From Sternotherus odoratus (lineage: Eukaryota; Chordata; Testudines; Kinosternidae), in contig JAVMKO010000021.1 of assembly GCA_032164245.1 (NCBI GenBank), positions 13,584,285 through 13,648,284 on the forward strand: a stretch of 64,000 nt of DNA, in the 5' to 3' direction. The notes beneath the pieces were generated by a model. That model was not told where the DNA came from. It ran no database searches and worked only from the letters and a program-made list of their open reading frames with translations. Every line of letters begins with the position of its first letter. Positions within the stretch are counted from its first letter, which is position 1. Positions 1-12,200 of this stretch are shown in pieces. The position numbers and the translations under genes are program-made.

Positions 1-187
1 CCACTCCCAGCAGGTGTTGTATTGCTCTCCTGGCCCCTTGCCATACTCCCTCCCACAGGAGAGGATCCCAAGGCCAACTTTCTCCCCAGGGTTTTTTCCT
101 CACAATCCTCCCACAGAGGGACTGCCGCATTTCCTGCACTCTACCCTTTCTTTCCTTTGTCTTCTCTTTTTGCTTTGTTATGAGCCC

Positions 188-870
188 AGATGGGGGAGGG
201 AATATCTTCTATTGGACCAACTTCAGTATGTGACAGAGATGAGCTCTCGAATCACACGGAGCTCTTCTTTGGGTCTGGGAAAGGGACTTTGGTATCATGG
301 CTAAATGCCGGGGGAACAGACTATTCAGCATAAGTAGTTAGCACATATTCCCTGGAGCCATTCGAGGTAGAGTGGCCGGTTAACACCTCTGCAGCCAAAG
401 GACAAAATGGGGGGGGGGCGGTCGGTGGGTTACAGATTGTTGTCATGAGCCATAAATCCAGGGTCTGTTCAGTCCGTGATTTTTAGTGTCTAGAAGAGTT
501 ATGAACTCGAGCTCCCAGGCTTGTCTTTTGAAGGCATTGTGCCGATTTCCTTTGGATGAGGCCCAATGGGTCAGCTATGGAGTGATCGCTCTGTGCTGAG
601 GGACTGGTCGCTCCCCCACACCTGCGAGGCCGGTTTTGTCTTTTATCGTCTTCCTGGGTGAGTGCAGTCGAGAGCACAGGGATTGTCTCCTTTCACCCCA
701 TAGCGGTCAGTGCACTAGGTGAGGTACCCCAGGTGCTGCGATAGGCACATGTGGGGCCTTGACAGGTATGTTGGGGGCGGTGTTGAGCATTGGAAATATC
801 ACCTCACCCATCCTGTCCCTCTGATATTCTGGGACCGACATGGTACAACAACGCGGCTTTTTCATGGTGA
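188..870 (-). mobile_element. Degenerate Penelope-like retroelement fragment
   Basis: On the minus strand this stretch matches, from my memory of turtle repeats, the end of a Penelope-like element: the last part of the endonuclease region, an untranslated segment, and terminal repeat pieces. Penelope-like elements encode a reverse transcriptase joined to a GIY-YIG endonuclease and often have terminal repeats in inverted orientation. That layout is visible here: plus-strand 188-209 and minus-strand 813-792 share a GATGGG-GAGG-ATAT core. The untranslated part (about 300-480) includes an AGCATAAGTAGTTA segment seen in other copies. The coding part has several in-frame stops, so the copy is dead. 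The outer boundary near 870 is uncertain, and related sequence may extend a little further. No reverse-transcriptase domain is present. Confidence 0.6.
483..790 (-). pseudogene. GIY-YIG endonuclease remnant of the Penelope-like element
   Basis: Read on the minus strand from about 740 down to 660, one frame gives a Y-L pair, a cysteine, a Y-G pair and then a basic His-Pro-Gly-Arg-Arg stretch. This fits the GIY-YIG pattern of Penelope endonucleases (Tyr, Cys-x-x-Cys, Tyr-x-Gly-x-Thr, then Arg/His). Stop codons interrupt the frame, and one zinc-knuckle-type cysteine and the usual Glu-Thr after the second Tyr are not present. Downstream, minus-strand 677-483 stays open in one frame and ends in a short basic tail before a stop, as expected for the protein C terminus. 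The assignment rests on remembered family patterns and was not aligned. Confidence 0.45.
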
Positions 871-2759
871 AGCAGACTTGACTGGATAATCGACAGCCAC
901 CACCAACTATAATTCCTAAATACCAAGTGGCTTGTCTTCCTTCTGCTCTGTCTCCCAGGGCAACAAGGCCTTGCCAACCCGGCCCCATTTCCCTGGTAGT
1001 TTTGCTCAATAACATCATGTGACTTAAGCAATTCAGATTCCTCAGACAGCTTTCCCCTTTCCTTATCAACGCCGCCCCTACGTACCCATCAAAGGTGATC
1101 AATTGTTTCTTCTGCTTTACAGAGCACACATACTGTATCTTTGAAAGAGATTTCTGTTTAAACCACAATAGCCAGCTAGCACTCTAAACAAAATCGCTGC
1201 ATTTTCCTCTCTGGGTCCTGGAAGTCATTATCCTGTGCTCTAAGGCACAATACAATAAACCTTCGTCCTCTCTTTGTATTGATCCAAATTTTCTGAGCCC
1301 CCTTTTTTCTCTCGTCTTCCTGCCTTTATAATCACTCCCCTGCTGGACTTCATCTCTAATTGCACCCAGTGCAGCCAGCTGCTGAAAGGATAGTCACCTG
1401 TTTTCTAGGTGAACCAAACTTGAACCAAAATTTCACAGAGCTCTGAACTGTTCAGATACGGGGGTTTTCTCTTCCAGCCATGGCCACAAATGCCAAATAT
1501 CTGCATGAAAAATCTGTTTTTGTGGTGTTTGGAGCTAAGGTGACCAGAGGATGTGCCAGGAATTTTCTGTGGAAGGCCTTTCACAGGCATTTTCCAACCC
1601 GGTTTGCAGACTCAAAGGCTCCAACAGGCTTTGCGTGAACACTGCAGCTGGGATTTTCAAAGGGAGATAGGTGCTCAACTTCCTCTTTGAAGAATCCAAC
1701 CCTGGGTGTGTATTTGAACCACCCCCAAACTTGGAATTGGTAGAGCTTGGCTCAGTGCTAATGACGATGGACTGAACCTGTGAGATGCTAAGTCTCCTCT
1801 GCACCCAGTGACACCACGGCAAGGTTGCTGTCAAGTCAGCTGGTCTTCACTTGGTATTCTACAACATGGGCTGCTCTGTTATGGCTACATCCAGGGGAGC
1901 CTAGCCCCAAATTCAGCAAACTGGTCGTCTTTTCATCTCTGTTACAGTGGTTTAAATCTGGAGCAACTACGTCAGCTGAACAGGATGACTCATTTAATCA
2001 GTGTAACAGATCCGAATTTAGCCCCAATTTACCAGTGATCACTCCTGACTCCTGACCTGGGAACAGACTCCTACAACAACATCCCTTAACTCCACTGCTC
2101 CAGCTCTGCTGCATAGAACAGAGTGCATCATTCCAAACCCACATGAGCCGTTTAATATTGGGAACCAGATTAAAACTATTGATATATTTATCCTTATTTT
2201 TTAAAAAAATAAGACTGTGCCTTTGGTCTGTGACCCATGAATAGACACTCTTCTTGCTTGACACTGTTACCTACTGACATTTCTCTGCTAAAGCAGGCAC
2301 AAACAATCGAAATAGCAGCCAAGGAGCCTCAGAATAGGGTTTTGTTTTACTTCTCTATCCTCTGATTATGGGTTTGATATTTGGAATGCTTCTCTTTGTG
2401 TCTGAAGAAAGTCTGTGCAATTTGGAGCTTCACCAAGTCTCTTGCTCTGGCACTCATTTATTTCCCCCTGAGTCAGCCTGACATGGTCTGAGATCCCCAC
2501 AGCTATATTTGATGGCCTCTTCACTTAAACTTGGCAGTTCGTTTTTCAGACACATCATGCGGCTGGAACCATCTGGAATAGCTCATTTCCACTTCACAAA
2601 TATTCATGTTTAAAAATGGATATTTTTACGAGGATCCACACATTCACTGAGGAGTGAAATGTCATGTCCATTGCCAAATGCCGCTTTCTGCACCGGAAAT
2701 TCACTGCAGGCTGAAATTCTTCCCTGTACACAGGGGAGCTCTGGCCAGCACAAGGCCTC
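871..2759. other. Unassigned non-coding stretch
   Basis: No coding region or recognised repeat could be supported here. Short open frames lie on both strands without family motifs or splice context. The sequence at 1650-1760 and 1880-2050 has the worn look of old repeats but could not be named. The direct upstream flank of the LTR ends with GCCTC at 2755-2759. Confidence 0.5.
2755..2759. repeat. Target site duplication, left copy (GCCTC)
   Basis: Identical to 3559-3563 on the other side of the LTR. In both places the next base is T, so the duplicate could be scored as six bases if the LTR start is placed one base later. Confidence 0.8.
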
Positions 2760-3558
2760 TGTGGTGGGGTGGAGTCCCACCCCCTGAGGAAAAGGGCTGA
2801 ACCAGGCCAGAAAGGGTGTGCAGACCAGCAGACATTCAGAGAAGGCCTGGGGAGAGCCAGTCAGGATGGGGGGAAGGGACAGCCAATCAGGACAGGGCTG
2901 GGTTCTATATAAAAGCTGCCCAGCTAGGGAGAAATTAGTTACTCCCTGGCCAGCAAGGGAGAAGGACTGGCTCCTGACGAAAGGAGCAGCACCTTGGACA
3001 GAGCAGTGCTGGGCAGGCTTGGGGGAGCAGAGCGGAACTCCAGCCCTTTACCTGCCAGGCTGCGGCCCATGCTAAAAAGGGTCAGGAAGGTGCATAGGGC
3101 CAAAGGGGAAGTGGCCCAGGGAAACTGAGCAGGCAAGAGGGGAAGGAAGAAGGGCAGGGAGAGGCTGCTGCTAGAGGGTCCCTGGGTCAGGACCCAGAGT
3201 TGTGGGTGAGCCTGGGTCCCCCTTGGCACTGCACCTGGCCATTGAGGAGAGGGGCCGAGACAGACTGCAACTTGCTCCTGAGACATGGGACTAGACTATA
3301 GGGTTGTGATTGTAAGTAAGGTGGAAGTAGATGGAGTGCTGTTAACAATCCCCCCAGAAGGGGGTGAGACCAGAGGAGTGGGCACTGCCAGAGGGCCGTG
3401 TCCTGAAACAGAGGAGGCTGACGAGGAGAGGGGAACACAGGTCCCAAGGCAGCAGAGCAAATGATGGGCCCGACATTGCACGTTGAGGGTGCTCTGCAGC
3501 AGTCGAGAGCTAATTCCCAGAGCAACCGGCAGGAGGTGTCAGCGATGGTCCCGTCACA
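2760..3558 (+). mobile_element. Solo LTR of an LTR retrotransposon or endogenous retrovirus
   Basis: The 799-base segment begins TGTGGTGGGG and ends CCGTCACA, so it has the TG...CA ends of an LTR. It is flanked on both sides by the same five bases, GCCTC (2755-2759 and 3559-3563), a perfect target site duplication. Inside are a CCAAT box and a TATA box spaced as in an LTR U3 promoter. No gag, pol or env sequence and no second LTR lie nearby, so this is a solo LTR left by recombination between two LTRs. Its end (GCTAATTCCCAGA... to CACA) resembles a turtle LTR family I recall. Open frames inside it, including a 175-codon one on the minus strand, are probably chance products of its GC-rich composition. 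Whether it is Gypsy or ERV cannot be decided without internal sequence. Confidence 0.85.
2883..2914 (+). promoter_or_regulatory. CCAAT and TATA boxes of the LTR promoter
   Basis: CCAAT lies at 2883-2887 and TATATAAAA at 2906-2914, about 120-150 bases inside the left end of the LTR. This order and spacing is typical of a polymerase II promoter in U3, and transcription would run rightward. Whether it is still used is unknown. Confidence 0.6.
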
Positions 3559-3563
3559 GCCTC

Positions 3564-6005
3564 TATTCCATTCGGATCCTACCACTGGGGCACAGACCTT
3601 GGGGGGATGAAGTGGGACATAAGGGTGCCTAGACCTTTTGCTGCCTTTCTTCAAAACAGATAGTTTTTGCTGCAAAACTGCTGTTGGACAAGTGAGGGAA
3701 TAATCACCCCCCATGCAAAGAATTTGACCTGAGGATGCTTTTTCTTCCCTATATCATTTGAATCTGGGACTTGCCTCCCCAGTTTTATCCTTGGGCTATG
3801 AAATCTCATAGAGCTGCAATCATATTTTTTTAAAACATAAAGTTGCTTCCCATTTTCGTGCTCTTTCAGTCCTTGCTAATGTTTTCAGCCAGGATTTCCA
3901 AAACTGACTAGCAACTTGAGATGCCTTCAAGGGGTCTGATTTTTCGGGAAGTGATGAGCATCCTCCCTCCAAAAGAAAAGCTTTTCAAGTTGGGTATCCA
4001 AAGTCCCTAGTCCCTGTTGGCTATCCTGATCCCTGCTCATACTCTGGTATATCCTGCCTCAGGTGAGCAGTTCGTCTTCGGTACAGTTTAATCTGTAGAT
4101 CCAATTTTATAGCTCAAGATTAAGGGTGTAATTGCCTTTTTAGATTCTTAATGAGGTCAAACAAGAACAGGAGAAGGATCCTTGTAAAAGATCTAATAAA
4201 ATGTTCAGTTAGGGTCTGGTGAAATATACTCTACGCTCAGCACTTTCAAAGAAACACCCTGATAAGGGTCTATTTTATTAAAATGGAGACAAGAAGGATC
4301 TTGAGCACTTGTTGCCAATGTACATACTTGATCCAAACACCCTCTTCTCTGGAGTGTTACTTTGTGGGTCAGAATGAAGTTGTTGTGCTTTCCGAGGCTT
4401 GGAAGGAGCAGCTGTGCACACCAAGAAACATTACCGTTGCTAGTGACTCATGTAGCATGAAGCCAACCCACTTAGAGAAGCAAGGTCAGTCTTCCTGGTT
4501 TTTAACTCAGATCAGAAATTCCAGTGATTGGGCCACTCCTGCTCTTCTCCCGAGGGCTGGAAGGCACCAGTGCACCTGTGTTCTGGCTGAATGTTCTCAG
4601 GTCCATCATCCAGTGTGGACCATCCGAAGGTCAGCAGATCCAGTCCCGAGAGGACCACCTCAGCATCAGGATGTCCTCTTGTGGCATAGAGGTGGCATGG
4701 AGACTCCTACACCCACTCCCTGCTGCCAGCCCAGGGGGCCTGACCAGAAGAAAGGGGGTGAGCTGTGAAGCTCTATCCTGCACCAAGTTCCAGGTGCAGT
4801 TTCAGTCTTGATGCTGCTAGCAGCTAGCGAAAATCACAGTAACGTGAGAAGATGAGATCTCCCCAACCCTGACCTGCACCAGGTACAGCTCATCTGGACC
4901 CCCGCCTCTGACTCGCTGGGTGTTATTGCGTCAAACACCTTTAGACTTATGGGTGGCAGGAGATAAATCAGCTGCTTATAATGAAATGAGTCCTGGACAT
5001 CATCTCACTCAACTGTGTTGCCTGAAAATAGATTTGATTTACATCTATCTAATATAAAAGAGGCCAAGTAAATGCTAGAACACAGGGCTGCTCAAGCCAA
5101 ATGCAAGGACAACAATGTGAGAGTATTTATGCACAATACAACTCATTTACAGTGTTCCGGGAGCTGTAATCTAAAACATACTCTATCCAATTATTCAAAA
5201 TACTAGGTACACACATAGGCTGGCTAGTACATTGCTGTATAATTTAGCCCTGTGTTATGTTCCATTCCCTGGCGTTTAGGGTTTAGAAAAGAATCGTTTA
5301 TGAGAAGCTCGTAGGCTGCAATTGGTAGGTGGATTTCAGTTGTGTGGTGTCAATAGGTGAGCCATGAATTCCACTGGGAGTCACCAAAAGATCATGACCT
5401 TGACACATGTCCCCAGGGAGATCCTGTGTCAATCCAGGCAGAGGGAAGAGGTTAGACACGTTCACATTGACAACTGTGCATGTAAATCTCCAACAGCCAC
5501 AGTGAGAAGAATGAGTAAGAGCCAGAGCACAGGGTAGAACATGGTATCAGTGTCATGCTGTAAACTCAGCTTCACTCCGCAAAGGGAGTGTGGGGCTGCT
5601 TTTGCCTATGTGAGTGAACAGCAGATAAACGAAGACTGTAAGACCAGCCTCAAATGGCACTCGGCAGTGTTGCTTTGCAGGGCTCTGTGCAAATGTTGCC
5701 TTTGGTTTTCTTTCAACCCTATGCTTCTGGGACCAGCCCAGGGTGACCCATAAACTGACCATTGTGTGCTTCCTCACCCTTGTGCCAGATGGGAATTCAC
5801 TCCAGCCTCTTTCAGTCTCTCCCCACTGCCTCTGTGTGTCCCAAGCCCGTCCACTGCACCTAGGGGAGTATTTGCTCATTATGTAACTCAGCACTGATAT
5901 TCACAAGCTGAGGATCTGGCTCCAGGCATTGCAAGGGTTAAGTGTACCTGTGGGGTAGGGCACTTTTCCTCTTCCATTGGTTACAGCCCTTGGTGGGAGT
6001 GGCCA
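3564..6005. other. Unassigned non-coding stretch
   Basis: Nothing recognisable as a gene. A 161-codon frame at 4283-4768 and a 113-codon minus frame at 5553-5894 have no family motif, and both overlap other open frames. AT-rich sequence around 5040-5280 contains no identified element. Confidence 0.5.
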
Positions 6006-6009
6006 CATT

Positions 6010-6235
6010 TCTACCGGGAAATATCCATTTCAATGACGTTTTTTGATTTTTCCAATTGGGAGAATTGAAACAAAAATAAATGGTTTCCTGTCAATATTAA
6101 CAACATATTTTGTTTTGAAAAGTTAATTCAAGTGAAAAATCCCTTTTGATAACATCTAATTTGCTTTGAAAAATCATTTTTACATTGGCAATGCAAAACT
6201 TTTCTGAATTTTTTGCTCCACACATTTTCCAATAT
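6010..6235. mobile_element. AT-rich inverted-repeat type element, degenerate copy
   Basis: The stretch is built of alternating AAAATTT/TTTTGAAAA words (TTTTTGATTTTTCC, GAAACAAAAATAAATGG, TTTTGTTTTGAAAAG), as in several other copies in this window. No intact terminal TAGAGC sequence is seen, so the copy is truncated or worn, and membership of the family is an inference. Confidence 0.35.
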
Positions 6236-9200
6236 TTTGACTTTGTTAGCCAATAAATATGTTAGGTGTAGTACACACCACATTATTGGGTATTACATGC
6301 ATGGTGTTAATATAATATACATTTTATATCTGTGTGTCTGGAAGTTATGTTAACTGAATGTGTAATGCTTTCCCCACAATTCTCTTCCCCCACATCAAGT
6401 ACCCACAACACTTTGCAAAGCTGAAGTCAGCTACGGCATCAGAAAATAAGAAACTTTTCAAGGCAAAGCTGAATGAATACTTTGTACCAAGTACAGTTAG
6501 TGAGAGCTCTCACCGTTCATCAACACCTGGACAATAGTATTCAAAATAAGGTATGGGGAAGTACCAAGGACATGGTTGGAACAAACAAGTGGGTTAAACT
6601 TAAACTTAAAGTAATTAATAGGAGGCTTTTGGCTTGAAAACAACCATGGAGGAAATAGAAGTGGGGTTGGGGGCATGTCTTGGAAGCGCATCTTCTGCAT
6701 AAGGTGAACATACTGTAAGATAAGAATTGCTTCCCAGAAGGAGCGTATGGCTGTCTCCTTTTCATAGTGCACTGCTTAGTCCTTAGACAACAAATTTGGC
6801 TACGTTCAATTATTTGGTCTCGTGAACATTAGGAACAAACCATGGGTGTGGTCAAACAATTGGCTCCACCTTTCAGTCAATAACTTTCTGTTCTGATTTG
6901 GACCAGAAACTAATTTCAAAATGTTGAAATTTCCCTCAGGATGAAAATTCCATTTCTCAATTGGCTCGATTTTGTATTTTTCACTGCAGGGGAGATGAGG
7001 TGAGGAGCTTATTAAGAGAGAGGAAGTTCTGATGAGAATAGGCAGGAGAGATTCTGTCAGACTGGCAGAACATGTCAGCCAGAGTAACAAGGGGCATGAG
7101 CTTAGCTTAAAAATAATGTAGCTAAAAGTTTTGTATCTGGGAATAGTTAATAAGTTGCAGGGCAAGTGCAAGAGCATCCCAGTAGATATAGTTTAAGCAA
7201 AAACAGACAAATATTTGGAGGGGAAAGTAGGGTATAACCGATAAACGGCGGGGTAAGAACAGCAGGATTCAGTTGCAGCGATGAACACAAGGGAATATGT
7301 ATGATTTCTGGTCTTCTCTCTTCTGAAATCTCCTCTGTTCCTCTGAGAGATAGAAAGGATAAGTTTCTGAGAAAGAAAAATGTTCTTTTTGGTGACCTTA
7401 TGGATTAAAGATCTATTTCTAAACCAAATTTTCATATAAAACTTGCCATCCAGAATCCTGAACTTAAACCTCACTTCATCTGTCGACAGACATGACCTTT
7501 CCTAGCTTTGTATATTAAATATCACAAAACCTGCTGCAATTTAAGCTAAAGCTTTTACGTTTAAATAAAGGCAACTTACAAGCAAACTCGGCTTCTGTGC
7601 AAAGCCCATGGCACAGGGGAAAACGGCGCTGGTTGGGACACAACACTTTTTCTCCCCTGTAGAATTAGCCACACAGCCCAAAGCCTCGCAGTTGGGCTTT
7701 GAGTCCCTTTATTAGGGCCAAACGGATGCTAATGTTTCCTTGACCTGGCAGCTTTGCAAAGAGGCCTGTGTAGTGGCATTATCATGCCCTGAATGTTTTA
7801 TCTGAAAAGAAGCCGTTTTGGTCCCATATGCTTTTGATCGTTGAACTGATGTTTGAAACAGGACATTAGGTGCACTAATAAATCATGTCACAGGCCATTC
7901 AGCAACTCCCTGGCTGGCTCATTATCCAGTCCCCAAAATGATGACTATGGAAGGGCAGACACCATAAAATTGTGTTCACCTCAGTCCTTTCCATGCAGCT
8001 GGGTCTCTCCCAAGATGATTTGCCTGAAACTAGTCACCTAAAGTGAAAGGGTCCATGTCTCATGATTAACCCCCGGCCTGCTGGTATCATTTTACAGCTT
8101 GTTCCCATACAGCCCTCATCATTCATCATCTGGATTGCTCATTGCGTGCCTGGAGGCAATTTCCAGTCTCGGCCAAGCCAGGGCGAATTACTCCACTCCA
8201 AAAGTGTTTGGCTCTACGGGTTAGGGAGGTGTAAAAAGAACAACGGAACGGGCCTAAGGAAGATGTGTCAGCCTGCAGCCTGGCTGTGCTCTGCCTGAGA
8301 GAATCGCCAGGCTGGGCTGTTGTCAGTGGAGTGTGACTGTTCATTGGGAAACCAGGGAAGTGGCACAGTTACCTTTTGCACGTAAAACCCACGTGAGAGG
8401 AAACCGTGTTTCACTGCCTGAGTATTCCTGGGTGCAATTTGTGTGGCTCTTACACCAGCAGCCTTAGGGATTTCATGTGACTGCGTGATCCCCAATGAGC
8501 GTAAAGGCCACACACCCTCACCCAGAGTGATTCTCAGTCGGTTCCAAAATTAAACAGAAACACCCTTGCTTTCCTGCTCACCTCCAGGCAACTTCCTGTG
8601 CCCCATTGTCAGCCACTGGAGCCTGCAGTGCCCGGGAACAATATGAAATCACAATTGTTATGTGGCTGCAAATTCAGCCTTGCCTGTGTTCCTTCCTGTG
8701 AGCAGAGGTGGGGCTGAGTGTCTCATACGATCCATTCACACTGGCCGTGACAAGGGCAGCAGTTCCCAGCAGGGAGAAAATTTCAAATCCTTTCTCAGAT
8801 GCACAGGACCATGGTTGGGCTATGGAGAGGATGGGAGATCGGCAGCCTCTTGTGTGCAGGTGCAGCCAGAAGCGGGAAATTGGTGAATGGCGTCACACCT
8901 GGTGATGTGAATTGCTTGATGTCAAGCACACACTAGCCTCAGAACTCAGTGAAGTCTCATCCCTCGGGCTTAGCTTTCCCAAAAGCAGGATGCTCAATCT
9001 ATCCAGGCAGAGTGTGCAGGAAGAGAAGCCTATGTGCCTTTTTATGTCATACTGGTGAGTACAGAGCTGTGAAAATTCTTCAGGAAGAATCCTTCCTGAT
9101 AAAACATCATCAAGATTTTGAAAATTAGAAAAAAATTCTTACCAGCCATATAGCCGTCCATTGGGTGCACAGATACTGTGATGATGGGTCAGTATGAAAC

Positions 9201-12200
9201 CAGCACCGGTGGTGTTATTCTCAGAGACATTAGAGAAGACAATACACCTAACTCAGCAGGATCAGGAATGAGAAGTTATGGTGAGTTTATTAGATGCTTC
9301 CATGGTTCAGTTTTGGCCCATCATTAGCAATACTATCATCAGCACAATCATGTGCAATTAGACCCACAACTCATTAACAACTGTACAGGCTGTGGCCTTC
9401 ACTGTTTCTGGAGCATGGACATGCGAAGCCATGATGTTTGTCCAATTTGCATTGACTCTACACTTCTGCAGCATTTCTCTCCCCATCCCCCATCTTCTTT
9501 GTTTCAGCTCAGAGATGCCTTTTTAGCTAACAGTTGCTTTGTGACAACAAATCAATGTGTTTCTATGTAACAGAATTAACTGAACTCACCCAGCTAAAGA
9601 TCTGCTCTTTGATTATTGTCAATAACTAATCTCTTCGTGGATGAAATGAAGAATGCTGTCTCATTAGCACATGGTTTACTGAGCAGAAATTATCAACAGA
9701 GAGAATTTAAGGCCTCCAAAATGGGTTTAAGGCAGTGTAGCCAAAAGGGGAGTGTTAAACAAAGGCTAACAGTGGTGGAAAAATCCCAAGTCATGTGGAT
9801 TGTCATTTGGAGGGAAACTGCTGGATGCTTCACCCAAACATTTTATCTCATGCTTTTTCATCTAGGAAATACACTTGGAATCTGATACGGAAAGATTGTT
9901 TCTTCTCATGGGTATTATTGTTGCTATAAAGCCAGAGATGGATAGGTACAAGCAATTTCAGGAAGGCATGGTCCCAAGAGCAGATCTTCATCTCTGGTGG
10001 AACAGGAGAGGAGCGGTGATAGTTACAGAGATTTTTCAGGGTAGAGCTATGACATGTGTTCTGTAGTGCTTGAATTGTTTCCCAATATTGTTTGAAGACC
10101 GGAGGCGTGGAGAGGATGATTAGTGGTGAAAGGCCAATTGAAATAAGTGTTTAAGGGGGATGGACTGGAGAAAAGTGAGGTGTTTAGACACACTGTGCGT
10201 CTGTGAGATTGTTCCAGGTATAGGAAACAGTAGGGGGAAAGTTGCAGAAATGTGAGTGAGGAAAGGAGATGAAAGGAAGTGGGGATGGGTAGGGAACAGA
10301 GAGTCTTTTTCACCAAAATCAAGCAATGCTGAGCTTGTGAACAAATGGCAAATAAAAACCAGCCAGATATTTGTGATGCTCTGTGATTTCAGGGTGGAGG
10401 CAAAGGTTCCATTCCCTTCCTATGTTATCCTAACCAGCGCATCCAACCTCAACACTGTGTCGGAGCCTCCAATTGTGGAGAGAGGCTGCTGATCGCTAAG
10501 TCCCAGATGTAACCATGAAGCCAGTTCTCTTCTCTCTGAACTTTCACGGATTCAGATCCTTCAACCCAGGTTTATTTGGGGAATTTAAGAAAAGTCTAGG
10601 GATCCGTTCTTCAGCTGGTGAAAATCAGCAAAGCTCTATTGAAGTCCTTGGATCTGTGCCAGCCAAGAAAAAAATGGGCACTTTGTATTTAAAGCATCCA
10701 GCTTTATTCTGAATGAATGTGCCCCGTGCTTCTCATTTGCAGTCAAAGCTGTTTGACAGTTCTTGGGAACACACAGCCCCCCACCCCTCATTCTCTTAGA
10801 CAGTTGAGCCTATTAGTGCAGCCACATTTTGATTTTCATTTCATTGGTGTCTGATTTAAGTCAGACTTGAAATCCCCCAAAGAGACCCAGGTAGTTCACG
10901 AGTAACCCTAATTTCCTATCTCATCTATTCAGGCCACATAACAAGTTGCCATGGAGATCTGCTGTGCGCAGGCACGACTCACTGGTGATGGAGTCTCGCA
11001 GCCAGCGGCATCTGTTAATCTTATTTTTATCAATTTTTAAAGAGGGGATGAAGGTGAAAACTTTTTCTCTCCCCACCCCAACACCACTTGCAAAAGCTCA
11101 GCATTTGTACTTTATTGAGATCCCCGGCTCCAGTGACTTTGAAAATGAACCTCAGCAAACATGAAGCAGTAGCTTGGGAAATATGCACTATGAGGGATGG
11201 AATTTAGCAGCAGGGAGCTGCTAATATGCTGCTATCTTTGACATATTGCTCTGGCTTTAGTAAATGAATGATTGACAGCACAAGAGCGAGGTAAAAGGAA
11301 AACATACTGTAGCCTTCACCTCAGGTAGTCTCAGCCAAGTCAGGGCCTATAGTCAGGTCAGGCAGAGAAAACAGGGCTTTCATTTATGAATAGTTGACAT
11401 ATGCCATCTTCAAATTAATCTTTTGTTTTTTCCTCTTTTATAATGTGTGTGTTGAGCCTCTCTTCAGTTATAGATTTACATTTCATCAACATGTTTACTA
11501 AGTGGGAAATAAGTGCTTAGCTTTAGGCACTAGATAGATAAATAGCCATGTTTTAAGAAATAGAGATGCAAAAATGCTTTACTGACTAGTCTAGGCCATA
11601 GACTTGAATAGAAATACCCATTAACTGCCTACCCATATGGAATCTAGTTGCCTCTTACATCAGCTACTCAGTAATTGTGGCTCAGATGTCTGGTTCAAGG
11701 CCTATAGAATGGATCAGAAAATCAGCACCATGGACAGAGCGTGAAGGCAAAAAGAAGCCTCCAAAAAAGGGAAGGAATAAGTCAACTCTGATGGGTTGGG
11801 GGTTCTCACTCCCGCTCCCCTGCACCCACTGGGTAGGTGTTTTCCCCATCAAGCAACTCAATTCTAACATAAATAAAACAACAGCTCCTGTGGCTGATCG
11901 AGCCACTGTCTCAGGAGGGTACAGCCCAGCGGGAAGACTCTGCCCCAATGGCCATTGTACGCACTAGTTACTGGCTGTAGAAGTGCTGCGACTCATTCTT
12001 TAGTGCTGTTATTCTGGGGAAGCTGTTACAAAGAGACGGCTCTGTCATTTTGATCCCAGCCTGGTGGGGCTGGTGACATTCCAAGTCGCCAGGAAAGACC
12101 ATTCTCCAGCCAAGGGCCAGCCACCAGGTTAACCCCACTCACTCAGCGCTGTCAGTTCCAGCATGGATCATGAAGTGACAAGTAGATCCTCCAGTTAATG

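Noticed and set aside
3187..3714. 175-codon minus-strand frame
   Set aside because: Lies mostly in the solo LTR on the opposite strand; no viral or host domain.
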